Positions 21,900 through 33,182 of a stretch of DNA of 64,000 bases are shown here, piece after piece. The number at the start of each line of letters is the position of its first letter. The first letter of the stretch is position 1. The DNA is taken from positions 1-64,000 of the forward strand of contig JAKSYS010000266.1 of the NCBI GenBank assembly GCA_022925895.1, in the 5' to 3' direction. Position numbers and translations under genes: made by a program. Origin of the DNA: Fragilaria crotonensis. Taxonomy: Eukaryota; Bacillariophyta; Fragilariophyceae; Fragilariales; Fragilariaceae. The notes below the pieces were generated by a model that had not been told where the DNA came from, ran no database searches, and saw only the letters and a list, made by a program, of their open reading frames with translations.

Positions 21900-24130
21900 T
21901 AGATATTAAAATATTTAATTATAAAATGTCAAAAATAATTATTCAGACTCCAGAGATTTGGCCCCCCTGATGCGGGCCACCGTTACGAAATTACATTTCA
22001 CGAACGTTTTCGTTTTTGAGGGTCTATTTTACCACTAATTCTTGTTGTTGCTGAGGCCGATGCTTAATAAAAACAAAGTGTGTAAAACAAAACAAACGGG
22101 ACTGCACCGTTTGCGAAAAGTTCTGCTTAGTTGGACAAACCGTTGAACAAACCGTGCATCACCGTTTGTGAAACCGGGGTCTTTTGGCTTTTCTCACAAA
22201 CGGTGCAGCATGGTTTGTAAAAGACCCGGATAACAAAGCATGCAAAACAAACAACAAACCATTGCACATGGTACTCGAGTACTCGGAGTACTGCACTTGC
22301 TACGGATACCATCCGCGCGACAATGAAATACTACTCGGAGTACTGTCTGCATTGTTGATGATACTCCAGTACACCCTTTGCAACTCTTTTGCATTGGTGC
22401 TTGATGCTCCGCTACCGGTACCACCATGTCACAGCAACAAGAGTCTTTACTCCTCTACTCCTGCTTATCAATAGTTTGCGTTTACATACTTCGAATTATG
22501 AACAAAGTGGAGGAGCGGATGTTGGACATGTACCAGTACCTGGTACTATAGTGGATCAAGATCTTGTTGGTGCGGCACAGACGAAGGTACGACGGACCGT
22601 TTGGATTTGACAAAGGAGACGAGAGGCACGTGCTCATGAGTATTAGTTTTATTCATGTCTGTATGTATCGATAACGATGGTTTGTTTTCTTCGACAAAAA
22701 CTCCAACAAAGCGTGCATCATGGTTTGTTTTGTGACACACGTTGTTTCTCTAAGCATTGGCCTGAGTTAGTTCTGCATCACAAGACGTCAGGATTGCAGG
22801 AGGATGCAACGATGCAAAAAACGATTTCTGGTTGGGCTGTCTCACTTCAGCTTTCCTCGAAGCAAACATCGTTTGCCATGGTATTGCAGCAGTAGTAGTA
22901 CTCGAGAGTTAAGTGACACACGTTGTTTCTCTAAGCATTGGCCTGAGTTAGTTCTGCATCACAAGACGTCAGGATTGCAGGAGGATGCAACGATGCAAAA
23001 AATGATTTCTGGTTGGGCTGTCTCACTTCAGCTTTCCTCGATGCAAACATCGTTTGCCATGGTATTGCAGCAGTAGTAGTACTCGAGAGTTCCAAGTGCA
23101 TCATACTAAACCATTGTTATGAAACCCGTCAAACGATTGATTCGTAGAAAGCCGTTGGCACAAACGCATTGCAACCATGCCACACAGAAGTTACACATTA
23201 CCGCAACACTGCTGTGAACACATTTTCTCACTACGCCTCCTTCCCGACTGTGAATAAATTATGACAATATGGTGACATTCGATGCTTTGTCATGAGTTCG
23301 GATGCGGAGTACGCAGAATTGAACTCCAAATCAAGCGATGTTGCTTAAGGTAATGGTATTGTCATCGTTGACGATGCTGCTCCCGCGGAATCGGTCAGGA
23401 TCGCACCGACCCCATGGGAGGAAATTGCCAAAGCATGACCATAGGACTCTCGTATAAACTGTGCCGACCAACTTGTGCCGCGGGCAAGACAGACATATCT
23501 CTGAGCTTTAATTGCACAAGTTTTCAAAAAATATGACGGTAGGCATGCACATTCGTGGGGACGGCAAATGCCGATGGCATCAACATGATTTGGGACCATC
23601 ATCCTCAAACCAAAGCGGTGCATTCACTCTTGTGAAAATCTAACGTCCTGACAGGTTGTCAATCCCAAGATTTTACAACCCGAATTGCAACCCACCAGCC
23701 AACAACAAATTGCGACAGTGGTGATGACGCCGTCTTGTTACTGCTCCCTCAATTTCTTTCATCATCCCAGAAACCGCAGTTCGTTGTAAAACGAGATTCA
23801 GGGCCTCATGGAAAGTCCAATACACATGGGTGTGCATTGGCTTCATCCGGAAGGGTGAATTACGATGAAGGCAATGTCATCGTGAGCAGCAATTGGAGTT
23901 GTCCGAAATTTGCAGCAAACGAGAGAGCAAAGACCAAAAAATGTTCGCAGAGTTGACTATAGTAGTAGTTATTGAACATCAGTACAATAAGTTCCAAGAC
24001 CTATGGCTTATTTCACCCTGGGGCTACATATCGTAGGCATACGTAGACTCAGTATTCTAAAAACTTAGTTGAAGCAAACATTGCTTGTCGGCAGCTGGCC
24101 CATCAGCTGCTAGGATACGTTTTCATAGTT
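21900..24130. repeat. Gene-free repeat region with hairpin and 181-bp tandem duplication
   Basis: No coding frame is convincing. At about 22139-22217 an imperfect inverted repeat of ~23 bp (AAACCGTGCATCACCGTTTG against its near-complement) could fold as a hairpin. Related CAAACGGT and GTGCATCATGGTTTG words recur to 22730. At 22732-22912 and 22913-23091 a unit of 181 bp starting GTGACACACGTTGTTTCTC is repeated almost perfectly. Several CTCGGAGTACT words occur at 22270-22350. From 23100 to 24130 nothing recognisable is seen. Confidence 0.7.
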
Positions 24131-24136
24131 TCAGAA

Positions 24137-27100
24137 TCACTCCATTATCACATTGTTCCCAAGTATTGCTGATGAGACAAAGCTCCTGACAAAGCCTGCA
24201 TCGAAGTCAACTGCAGCTCGGTGAGTTTTGAATTCCTTCGTAATACGTTCAATTAGAGGCAAGGAGAGTGCTGGTGTGTCATCCTCACAATTGTGCATCT
24301 TGTGCTGATGGAGTGCATAATATGCACATATGTACAATCGAGCACGTCGAGAGCTTTCGAACAGTTGCTGTTGTCAGGACTTCTCTACTTGTGCAATCGT
24401 TCACTAACGCCTTGAAACCCGTCTTTCCCCTTTTAGATTCCAACGGTTTGCGACGATAAACACATTTAGCCACTCCCCAACTATACTCAATTCCTTCGCC
24501 AGCCATTTCCGCGTGAAACTTTGGAGTGATGATAACCGAAACACCAAGTTCCTTTCCAACGTGTTGAAGTGCGGTCATCTCCTCGGCAAAGTCGAGGCAA
24601 GAAGCCATGAGATACTTCAAGCTCCAACGCTCTGCATCCTCTAAAACTTCGCCGTCGCTGTCCTTTGCTACATCAATTGTATATCTTTCAAGTTGACCTT
24701 CATCAATCCATCCTCGCTCCCATAGGACTTGCAGCAGACCTTTCGGCTGACCCGCCCAACCTTTTCTCTCTCGTGTCCTCTCAACCCTCGTTTCTAAATT
24801 CCTATCCCTCGCAATTTGTTGTAATTCTGCAAGTCGATACTGGCGACGGTCGTTCAAAACATCGAGGGGCCCAAGTTCGGCTTTTAGCTCAGCAATGGTC
24901 TTGTTTCTCATTCGAGGGTTTCCTGGTGCAGGAGGTAGTATACGGTCGTTTCGAGTGAGCTCCCTTTCTTGTGGCGTCATCCAAAATGGTCCATCATCGT
25001 CCAAGGTGAACACAAACGACTGCGTGTCGCCAACCTCTAAGGTACGTGCATTAAATCCGAGGTATCCGTCATGCTCCTTGATTTTTGATTCACGCATCAT
25101 CGGCTGTGCTCCTCCGTAGCCTCGGTTCATGCTATAAGCATCCAAACCACCCATCAGCTTCTTCGCATGTCCCTGTGAATGGTCAAATAGAAACACAAAG
25201 TCGAACTGCGGGTATAGTACCTTGATGCAATCCACGCAGTCTTCAAATTGAATGCTCATGTGATTGTAAGTCCAATAACCTTCGTTGTTTGTTCCTAACT
25301 CAAAACTCACGACAAATGGTGATTCTTCCAGATTCTTTTTTGCAACTTGACCGTGGATTGCAATCGCAGCATCCATGTCAGCATAGTTTGTCCCCCGACG
25401 TGTCTCGTTTATCTCGTCCATCTGCATTCGACTGATATGCACTCCAAATCCTGTTTCTCTTGATTGAAAGGCTGAAAGCATTAGACTCAAGCCGTCAGTC
25501 TTTGGAAGCAGTGCACGCCGACCGTCTGGGCTCACCCACTGTCGCGTTTTCAAAAGGAACTGGTTAAAAACACTCTCGTCTTGTCCAAAAATCATCAGTG
25601 GTTTTGTACCTGGTTGTTTGCGAACACTCAGGTTACCTCCGAACGCTCCGAAGCCCATTTCGTTCGCAACCGAATGGAGAAATTCATAATCATCAACGTG
25701 AAATTCAACCATTTCGTCTCCCGTATTTGGATCCTGGTAAGCGTATCCTTGACTTGCCAAGTTGTTTGCGATTCGTTTCTCTAACTTCCACTCCTTGACA
25801 GTTCGCTTCGTCACTTGGATCCATCTATACGTACGAGGTTCCAGCTTTGACAAGTAGTTTGTGCAAAAGTCATTGCAATAGAACACCACGTCAGGCCGTT
25901 CGTGTCCATCAACAAAGAATGATTTCTTACGGTTGTCGTGACGATATCCAAGACGTCGCAGCCAACGCCAGGTCGTACTAATTGAAATAGGATGTTCGAT
26001 ATAACGAGAAAGCAGACAGTCTTTAATTGTTGTTTGCTTTTGGTTGTTCTTTGTCTGCTCATTAGTAGTAATTGTGTCCTCGCCTTCATCCTCAGCAATA
26101 CTGCTTAATTGTTCGTGCTCTTCTTCGTCTTCGTTCTCGTTTGCTTCTTGCGATTGGATGCATTTTGGAATGATCTTTGTGATGAGCTCGTTTCGTGCTG
26201 ATTCCACTGTGAGGTCGGCAAGGTTTGTATTGCAGTACCCGGTCCATGGTAATGTTATTTCTTCATGAAAGTACTCAAGAAGGTCAGGCAGTGGTCGCTG
26301 TTGTTTATGGATCTTTGGATCGGGCAGTGGAAAATGCTCTCGATTCGCTCGTAGCATGATATTCCAACCTGCTACCGTGCGTTCGTTGGTAGCTGCCGCT
26401 TCAATACCCATCCTACTGCTATCATATATAAAAAAAAACCTCAATTTAGCGGGCCGCTTCATCTCCTCCAGCGATCGTACCCACACACACGACTAGAACA
26501 TCCTTCAGTTAAAAGCGTCCAGTGGTGTATCCACTCCAAATCACCTTACTGGTGCCATGACTCTTATTGATCTGACTGATATGGCTTTGCGCTTGGCGCG
26601 CCGCAAGCTCTCACGGAAGATAGGTCATTTATCTGTATCCAATTCCTCATACTAGTCGGATTTTGGTGCCGTTGAATGTGATCTTGTACCTCGCGAAACA
26701 TGAGTGTTTGTACTTCCGGTTCAAGCTGGTCCCTCGTCTCGTATATGGCACGCAATTCCGCTTCTGTTCTTCTACGATTCGCCTCTCGTTTGGTTCAAAG
26801 TTTTCCCATGAATCATCTCGTTCCGTTGTTTCCACACGACCGTCCATTGTTTCCATATCGCAAGTATAAACCTTTGTTGCCAATGTTTCCCTTTTTTTAC
26901 TTTACTGCTATCATATATAGCTTGGGTACAGCAATCTTCTACCCACCGGGCGGAGTTCATCTCCTCCAACGCGATCGTATAGGCTAAACACAATATAGAA
27001 CATCTTTGTCGAGTTATAAATACATCGTAGGCAGAACAAAGGTTGTCGACATCATGTCGTTCAATGAGATCTCTCCAGCCATCAGGACTCTTGTTGACTT

Positions 27101-27845
27101 GCTGAAGCCTTTCTATTCTATCCTGGAGAACTTCAACAACGCTTCGGTGGTCCGTTGAGCTCCCAAGGAAAAGCTTTTTGCCTCTGGACTGTCCCAGTAA
27201 CTTCAATCATGATCTTGGCAGATGCCGAGCCGGCAGCAGCAGCTTCAGCAAAGAAGAAGCCTTTGCTTTCTTATTACTCTCAGCTGCCTGTGCTGCAGCA
27301 GCTGCTACCGCTTCAGATCTTCTTTTTGCTTTTGATTGCAATTGAATTTTGTTTATCAGATCAACCACTTCGGATGCACCACGAGCAACACTGTATCGAT
27401 CATTTATTCGTTCATCTTGCAAGAGTGATAAAAAACTCCTCTTTCCTCCATCCGGCGGGCGTTCAACCAATCCTCCTGGTTCTGTAACAAAATATCCCCA
27501 CATGTGTCGTTTGGGATTTCCATACACATCAATGCCTTGCGCCTTGCGTCGAAATTGTCCAGTTTGGTTCGTTTCGGTGAAATCGTCCAGTACTGCACCT
27601 CCGCACGACAAAATTGCCTTGTTCATCATACCCCTGTTGAATCCAAGGGTCTCTAATGACGGAAACTGCGCCTTGATTGCTTGAAAAAAGTCTCGTCCGA
27701 CAGCCACTTGTCTTGGTACCGCTTTTGTTTGATGACCTGAAGCCAACACTTGTAATATGTTCGCAGTGTCTTCATTTTGCCTCAACTCCCCTCCCTCACA
27801 AGCTAAAGATTGTTGTGAACAGTATTGTTCAGCGAGACGCAACAA
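24137..27845 (-). pseudogene. Tc1/mariner-like DDE transposase with long D-E insert (copy 1)
   Basis: Pieces in order: 27845-27207 (GFNRGMMNKA, TGQFRR), 27206-26920 (WRDLIERHDVDNLC, VEDCCTQAIYDSS), a LINE interruption, 26413-24330 (main DDE part) and 24337-24137 (KEFKTHRAAVDFDAGFVRSF) after a frameshift. The DDE part shows a helix-turn-helix-like STTWRWLRRLGYRHD, the first Asp in IFGQDESVFNQFL, the second in FVFLFDHSQGHAKK, and a final Glu in GEGIEYSWG after TPKFHAEMA. About 231 residues separate the second Asp and the Glu, against the usual 34-41 in Tc1/mariner enzymes. The insert contains GQPKGLLQVLWERGWID, shared with copy 2. The long open frame begins inside the inserted LINE end, so its apparent N-terminus is foreign. 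The protein is broken and presumably inactive. Confidence 0.7.
26431..26902 (-). mobile_element. LINE-B 3' end inserted in the transposase
   Basis: A 472-bp 5'-truncated LINE fragment flanked by a 17-bp direct repeat, TACTGCTATCATATATA, at 26414-26430 and 26903-26919. Its translation carries AIWKQWTVVWKQRNEMIHGK, RAIYETRDQLEPEVQ and NWIQIN. These match the C-terminus of the LINE-B copy at 42.5 kb (HIWKHWMKLWK, ELHGRD, NWLTVN). On the sense strand the fragment ends GAGGTTTTTTTT right against the repeat. Copy 2 of the transposon lacks this block and reads straight through, which confirms an insertion. Confidence 0.85.
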
Positions 27846-28643
27846 AAGCTCGGGCAGTTTCGAAATGGAAGTTAGTGCAATTGTCGTCGCACCATCATGG
27901 TCTGCGAATCTCTTTTTTGTGTGCAGTCGACCGTGCTATGTTGGCATGCGAGTCAGCCATCCTTGTATGTATCACTGCGACCTCCTGGATTTTGTACGGA
28001 GCCTACGTACGTTCAACGATATGTAAGATTTATGTGAAACAAGCCATACCTTGGGAGGGTCCAGGTGAAACCAGCCATACAAAAACTCGTCCCCAAAAAC
28101 GTTCTGGAAATCACTCGGATGCGCCTCATATCCCATTATCAACGAAAATCTGCCAAGGTCTTTTCGTTGATACACGAAAAACACAGCCTTTCCTCGAAAT
28201 ATTTCAAGATTCTGGATTCCTTCTGGTGGGTCTAATATGTGTGCGTTCAATTCGCCAGGTTGACACATGCTACCAGGTACCGTCTACTGTCACTGCTGGC
28301 ATCAAACCCATGAAGGTGGTTTTCTTGCCAGAGAAGAAGACGTCGTTTCTACCGTTGCATGGAGCCGTAGAAACTGTAACGACGATCGATGCTAGTGCGG
28401 TGTTGATGAGTGGTGGTTCCACATGAGGATCATTGCCAAAATGGTCGTCATTGTCGCTTTCCGAAGAGCGACGATATCAACACATCTCTGTGTTTCACAT
28501 CAAAAACAAATTAAACGGAGGATTGCTATGTAATGCTAACTGTTAATAACAATTCTCACATCAACACGCTACCGAGCGTCAAGACGTGAGACATTCATAG
28601 TATGACACAAAGGTAACATGTCCGACAGTTCGAAGCATGTCTT

Positions 28644-30167
28644 TTAATCGGTACCTTGCGCATCACCATTATTGACAGTCAAAGATTTGACAAACTGCGC
28701 CACGCTGGGGTCTTTCTCCACCAATGCTTTCAAACTGTCAGGGGCATGGTCGATAAAGTTCGGGAGCTTGACAATGTGTCCAGGACCATATTCAAGGACC
28801 GTGTTGTCATCCTTCATGTTAAGGCCGGCACGCTCCTCGGCAGTTCCAATGTACTCCTCATCGCGTTTGAAGCCAGCAATGGCCTTGTGAACATCTGCAA
28901 TAACCCATGCTCCCTGACAAAGGCCAGTAGCCTCCAACAAAAGGCAAATGCGAAGCAGAATGTACGTGATGGGGGAGGACATGAACGTGATTGGGAAGCA
29001 GGAGGCCACAAGCTGCCAAGCGATGGAGCCAATAATCGTGGTGATCAAGGCGCCAAGAAGACCGGTATCGAAGAGCTTCTGGACGCCGTCAGAGACACCG
29101 AAGATGTTCGTTTCACCCGGGGCAATCTCAACACTTGTAACTCGGGCCACAAAGAACATGCAAGAAACCACACAGAGTTGTCTCCCAACCATGAATCCAG
29201 GCAAGTTGCGAGCGTCGCCGCTGAAGAGCATGTGAGCAGTCTTCCTGGCAAAAATGTTGGAACCGCGGTCCTTTGCGCAAATCTTGGCAGTCGCAAAGAA
29301 GGCAATCTGCATGGCCTCGAGCATGCCGACAACACACAACAGGAATATGAAGACGAACACAGCAGCAATCGGAGGAATACCGTCCCAGACAGTTGTCTTG
29401 CCCTCAAACAAGGCAGTGAAGGTAACTGCCAAGGCGAATCCCAAAACTACGAACGAAAACAAGCATCGCAACCAGAAGAAGATGTTCATGATTGCCGATC
29501 GAGGAGGCTCCTTGGATACCACAGGCTCTTTGGCCAAGTAGCACACGATCATCTGAAGAACATAGGATGCATGCAACAACCCTGTGAACTCGATGGTCAT
29601 TGAAACCCAGAAGACAGCTGACATGAAGTAGTTGTTGATGTAGTCAAGCATGCAGAGCGAAGCGTTAACCTGGGAGTTGAGTTGTCCAACCATGCAGGTA
29701 AAGAGGATCATTGCCAGACCACTACCCAAGAAGATAGTGATGATCCATTCAGGAAGTCCCCAGAGTGCCGCACCCTTGGTGGGACCGCCAGCCATGTTGA
29801 CAGCAAACACAGTCAAAACAACCAGGAATTGACGACCGAGAAGGTAGCGGTCAAGGTTGTCGCCAGTGAAGCAGAACTTGCAGATGGAGTGAGTTTTCTT
29901 GTGCGAGACCTTGTAGAGTTCTGGGTTGACCGGCGCGAGACCAACGAGAGAAGCTTGACCTCCTTCGACCATGGTGAGCCAAATGATAGCACCCCAAATG
30001 ACAACAAAGGCGAGGATAGGACTGACTTCCGAAGAGATCTTGGTCTGGCCGGTGAAGATCAGGCCCATGACCATGGCAATCGAGAAGATGAGTAACCCGA
30101 TGGAGTAAATGCTCTTGAACAACGTGACATTGTCAGAAATATCTGGAAGGGGGGTTTCGATTGCCAT
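28644..30167 (-). CDS. SIT: Silicon transporter, intact copy
   Basis: A 507-residue, ten-segment membrane protein and the clearest diatom marker here. SITs take up silicic acid, usually with sodium, for frustule formation; location at plasma or intracellular membranes is known for the family. Visible motifs: EGGQ at 68-71 and GRQ at 111-113 in the first half, EAMQ at 294-297 and GRQ at 328-330 in the second. These are the two paired EGxQ/GRQ-type motifs tied to substrate binding. CMLD is at 172-175. About ten hydrophobic segments span residues 17-426, followed by a charged C-terminal tail of ~80 residues. Length is close to the usual ~500-550. ATG at 30167 follows a T-rich leader shared with the second copy. 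No intron or frameshift. The promoter side carries the two-box module at 30313. A nearly identical copy at 47.5-52.6 kb is disrupted. Confidence 0.93.
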   Translation of the reverse strand: MAIETPLPDISDNVTLFKSIYSIGLLIFSIAMVMGLIFTGQTKISSEVSPILAFVVIWGAIIWLTMVEGGQASLVGLAPVNPELYKVSHKKTHSICKFCFTGDNLDRYLLGRQFLVVLTVFAVNMAGGPTKGAALWGLPEWIITIFLGSGLAMILFTCMVGQLNSQVNASLCMLDYINNYFMSAVFWVSMTIEFTGLLHASYVLQMIVCYLAKEPVVSKEPPRSAIMNIFFWLRCLFSFVVLGFALAVTFTALFEGKTTVWDGIPPIAAVFVFIFLLCVVGMLEAMQIAFFATAKICAKDRGSNIFARKTAHMLFSGDARNLPGFMVGRQLCVVSCMFFVARVTSVEIAPGETNIFGVSDGVQKLFDTGLLGALITTIIGSIAWQLVASCFPITFMSSPITYILLRICLLLEATGLCQGAWVIADVHKAIAGFKRDEEYIGTAEERAGLNMKDDNTVLEYGPGHIVKLPNFIDHAPDSLKALVEKDPSVAQFVKSLTVNNGDAQGTD

Positions 30168-30312
30168 TTTTGATTAGTAGATTTTGGTCTGCAAAGGAAG
30201 ACACAAATCAAAGTTGTGAGACAATAGCAAATGCTAGCTACTAGGCGACTTGAAAAGGAAGCGGTGGCATCGCTTGTGGCCACCGGCAGGAGCTATATTT
30301 AAAAGTTGTTTC

Positions 30313-30421
30313 CATGTGTGAACGGTTTACTGGGAATGGAATTTTGCGTCAATACATACGGGTTATGTATAGATTTATGTAAAGGTTTGTGGGATTAGAT
30401 CTTTTCCAAAACTGCGTCGCT
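30313..30421 (+). promoter_or_regulatory. Two-box module, copy 1 (upstream of intact SIT)
   Basis: Box A starts CATGTGTGAACGGTTTACTG at 30313; box B starts TTTGTGGGATTAGATCTTTT at 30386, 73 bp later, and ends in AAAACTGCGTCGC. The same pair occurs near 32454, 33049, 52787 and 53142. It lies about 145-255 bp upstream of the SIT start, in opposite orientation to the gene. Function is unknown; calling it regulatory is inference from position and recurrence. Confidence 0.6.
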
Positions 30422-30459
30422 ATCTTGGGTTGTTACTTGCGTACATGTGTCTTCTGAAT

Positions 30460-30580
30460 TTCCTGAGGAAACTTGTTGGTTATCATTATGGTTTTTACAC
30501 GGAAACTTGTTGGTAAACATTATGGTTTTTACACTGGGATAAACGGGGATAAACGTGGATAAACGTGGATAAACGTCCAT
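30460..30580. repeat. Short tandem repeats upstream of SIT
   Basis: A ~38-bp unit (GAAACTTGTTGGT, then CATTATGGTTTTTACAC) occurs twice, followed by four ten-base units of the type GGATAAACGT ending near 30578. Confidence 0.75.
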
Positions 30581-30973
30581 TCTTCCGGACCTCCCTGGGA
30601 TAGGAGGTCGCACTAGTCTAACGGCTCTCAAGGCCATGTAATACTAAAAGCGGCAGTGATCCAGTTGCCACTCCATGGCGGCGGTCATCCATCATCGCTC
30701 AAGAATGCCATGACAGAGCAAACTTTCTTCCACATGACAGATGACTGAGGGAAAGTAGTGATGGTCACCAGCATGACGAATCGCACAACCTCCAATTCTT
30801 CACGTTGATCGATGAACTACGTTACGGTGGTAAACGAAACGATGTGGACAGATAAACACTTAGACTTCAAAATATTCTAACATCTACAACGTAACGGCTT
30901 TAGCGCTGATTTCACACCACTAATTGCCTCGTAGGACGGTACGACAAGGATTGCGCAACAACAATATCACGTG
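30581..30973. other. Intergenic region between SIT and RING gene
   Basis: No gene seen. It contains the upstream end of the SIT promoter side and the 3' flank of the RING gene. Confidence 0.5.
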
Positions 30974-32371
30974 CTAAACAGGCGAGTCTCGACTTTCGTC
31001 ACACGCCGGAATGCGAGCATCATTTGGAAGCACATCTGTTTTGCACAATGGACAACAGCTTTGCCGTTCTGTCAGCCATGGCTTGATGCATTCCAAATGA
31101 AAACCATGGTTGCACCTTGGTAGAATTCCTATCGCTTCGCCATCCTCGTATTCTTCAAGACAGATGGAGCACATGGAGCAAGTGGTGAACAAAAATGTGT
31201 CAGATGGTTCCTTGACAGTTTGGGAATGAGGCATATCTTCAGCATAATCCTCCTGCTGATCCCGTTCAAGGTTCTCCATGATTTTGTCGTCATCAGTTTT
31301 GTCGGCGTTGACAGGCTTCGATTTTTCGTCGTTAATGGGGGGATCGGCGTCAGCTCCATCGACGTCATTGCTTAGTTCGTGTGCGTCATCTTCTTCCATC
31401 GGTTTTCGTTTGTATACAAGCTCCGGTAACGCTTGAACTTGTTCCTCTGTCAAACAAGTCGCCGTATGCTTGTCGTGATGCATATCCGAACCAGTCGCAG
31501 ACAAGATCGGCGGGGGATGAATGTATTGTAATCCAGTAACTCGGCCGTTGTCGTCGCGCCTTAGTAGGATGCGACCTCCAGACGAGTACCACAAATAACC
31601 AGCTCGGGCGCAAGGAGCAACACCTAAGAAAGCAAAGAGCACACATCTCAAGTAATAAAGAATGGCGCTCGTATCATTCTGATCAGGTTCCGTCGACCCA
31701 CGTCCTGAGTCGTCGTTACTGTGGACAACTTCCAGATTGACTCGCAGATCCCAGGGACGGCTTGCTTCGCCTAGAAACCTCGAGCTCAAACCGGCTTGGT
31801 AGGAATAGTTGCTTACCATCTCAAGGATTCCCACACCAGAATTCCAAGTAGAAGACAAGAACATAGAACTCACTGGATCTTGTGCCTGAAGGGTAGTATT
31901 CGACAATATATAAATCAAGTCGTCGGGCTGCGAGCTGTTGGTGTTATGCACGATCATATAACTGAGGGACGGCGTCAATCGTTTTTGTATCTCGGTAATC
32001 ACAATCGCCTTCAGGTCCACTGGACAACCACCCCGCGCTACCAGAAGAGCTATAGGTCGATCCATTGTCAAGTATCTCGCGTCTAACATAGTCATGTTCT
32101 CAAGTGATGCGGGGAAAACGCAAAGGTTCAGATCATCAGGCGGGAGCATCAACAGGGGTTGAAGCGTCATGTCATGTTGAAGTTTCACATCAAACTCGGC
32201 AACTTGTGAGCGAAAAGTGACGGGATTCCAATCAAGTGGAGTAATCAATACTGTGGGTGGAAGATCCCCTGCGACCGTAGTCGTAAAGTAAAGCAACAAG
32301 TGGCACAATCCTTGCGCAAAGATGGACCTCATCGTCACCGTGAAGCCGCTTGTAAGTGCTCTCTGTGACAT
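30974..32371 (-). CDS. PA-TM-RING type E3 ubiquitin ligase
   Basis: A single-exon 465-residue protein. Residues ~1-35 are a signal peptide (hydrophobic GLCHLLLYFTTTVAG). Residues ~40-215 are lumenal or extracellular. They include a PA-like segment (RPIALLVARGGCPVDLKAI at ~105-123) and several N-glycosylation sequons. A single membrane segment is at ~235-253 (ILYYLRCVLFAFLGVAP). The cytosolic part has an acidic linker and a RING-H2 finger at 401-443: CSICLEEY, CNHGFHLEC, CCPLC, giving the C3H2C3 pattern. This order matches the RNF13/GRAIL-like family, which ubiquitinates partners at endosomal or secretory membranes. The substrate is unknown. ATG at 32371; the next gene is divergent, with a shared ~1.16-kb intergenic region that contains two copies of the two-box module. 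Confidence 0.85.
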   Translation of the reverse strand: MSQRALTSGFTVTMRSIFAQGLCHLLLYFTTTVAGDLPPTVLITPLDWNPVTFRSQVAEFDVKLQHDMTLQPLLMLPPDDLNLCVFPASLENMTMLDARYLTMDRPIALLVARGGCPVDLKAIVITEIQKRLTPSLSYMIVHNTNSSQPDDLIYILSNTTLQAQDPVSSMFLSSTWNSGVGILEMVSNYSYQAGLSSRFLGEASRPWDLRVNLEVVHSNDDSGRGSTEPDQNDTSAILYYLRCVLFAFLGVAPCARAGYLWYSSGGRILLRRDDNGRVTGLQYIHPPPILSATGSDMHHDKHTATCLTEEQVQALPELVYKRKPMEEDDAHELSNDVDGADADPPINDEKSKPVNADKTDDDKIMENLERDQQEDYAEDMPHSQTVKEPSDTFLFTTCSMCSICLEEYEDGEAIGILPRCNHGFHLECIKPWLTERQSCCPLCKTDVLPNDARIPACDESRDSPV

Positions 32372-32453
32372 ACGGAGTACGGTGTGACCAACGGCGGAAG
32401 AAAGAGTTCGTCACAAATCTCGAGTTTAGTCTATAGTCCTATGACTTCGTTTG

Positions 32454-32562
32454 CATGTGTGAATTGTTTTCTGGGACTGAAACTAGTAACAGATGGTACG
32501 GAGACTATAAATTATAAATTGACATGTGTGTTTTGTGGGACTGGAATTAAGTGTGTGGTTTC
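32454..32562 (+). promoter_or_regulatory. Two-box module, copy 2 (RING/ATPase intergenic)
   Basis: Box A CATGTGTGAATTGTTTTCTG at 32454 and box B TTTGTGGGACTGGAATT at 32532, spaced 78 bp. It lies 83 bp upstream of the RING start codon. Box B is less complete at its 3' part than in the SIT copies. Confidence 0.6.
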
Positions 32563-33048
32563 CACATTTCCGCCACACCCTGGTACTGAACCTGCCAGCT
32601 CATTTTAAGGTGGGGTCTCTTAAGTGACAATATCACTCATGGATAAACACAGCTATCTTTCTCCTTAATCAGGTTTATTTCGGGGATATTGTTCATAATG
32701 CCCTCTTGGTCACATGCCTGACAATGCTCGTCGGAGCCAGTATTTTGCGTCATCATGACATCACAATCCTCCTCGTTACCTCTTGCCGTAGTACTACAAG
32801 TACCTGGTACTGTATTATTGTAATACGACAGTACGGTTGTTATAAGCCTGCAGTAATTTGCGAGATACAGGTATGACGGTATGACGCTAACAACGTGTTC
32901 GTGTACTTGAGTGTACCTGGAATTAGACGCAGACTGGTACTGTGCGGTTGATATCGCTTGTGACCAATGCCCCAATGTGCCTGAGTTGCCATACACTACT
33001 GTAGTCTACTACTGCGACTATGCAAACAAGATGTTTCTTCTTCGTTTT

Positions 33049-33182
33049 AATGTGGGAATTGGTTAACGGGATTGATACGTCGATTGAATTGTATGCATGA
33101 ATCCATTCTTTACATATAAATATGCAGTCGAATACATCCCATGTTTCTGGGACTGGATCTTATCCAAAAATGCGTCTACGTC
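33049..33182 (+). promoter_or_regulatory. Two-box module, copy 3 (ATPase side)
   Basis: A diverged box A (AATGTGGGAATTGGTTAACG) at 33049 and a good box B (TTTCTGGGACTGGATCTTAT, then CCAAAAATGCGTC) at 33144, spaced 95 bp. It lies ~350 bp upstream of the ATPase start. A third partial word, TTTCTGGGATTGAAGTTT, is at about 33329. Confidence 0.55.

Larger units (their letters stand above)
24137..28420 (-). mobile_element. Decayed Tc1/mariner-like transposon (copy 1), ends unresolved
   Basis: The reverse-strand transposase pieces below, plus an N-terminal block at 28268-27972 (ILDPPEGIQNLEIFRGKAVF, then FSLIMGYEAHPSDF), define an element of about 4.3 kb. It is related along its length to the TA-flanked element in the second SIT gene. 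No inverted repeats could be matched at either end. A LINE-B 3' end has inserted inside it. It lies about 220 bp from the end of the intact SIT gene. Confidence 0.6.

Noticed and set aside
24085-24115. CAGCTGG and CAGCTGC words as the terminal repeat of transposon copy 1
   Set aside because: No adjacent TA, no further match to the copy-2 end (CAGCTGGTTTT), and no partner at the other side near 28.4-28.6 kb.
28656-29603. A 315-codon open frame on the plus strand (and its twin at 47628-48485)
   Set aside because: It lies exactly antisense to the SIT coding sequence and is hydrophilic with no domain. It is a shadow of codon bias on the opposite strand.
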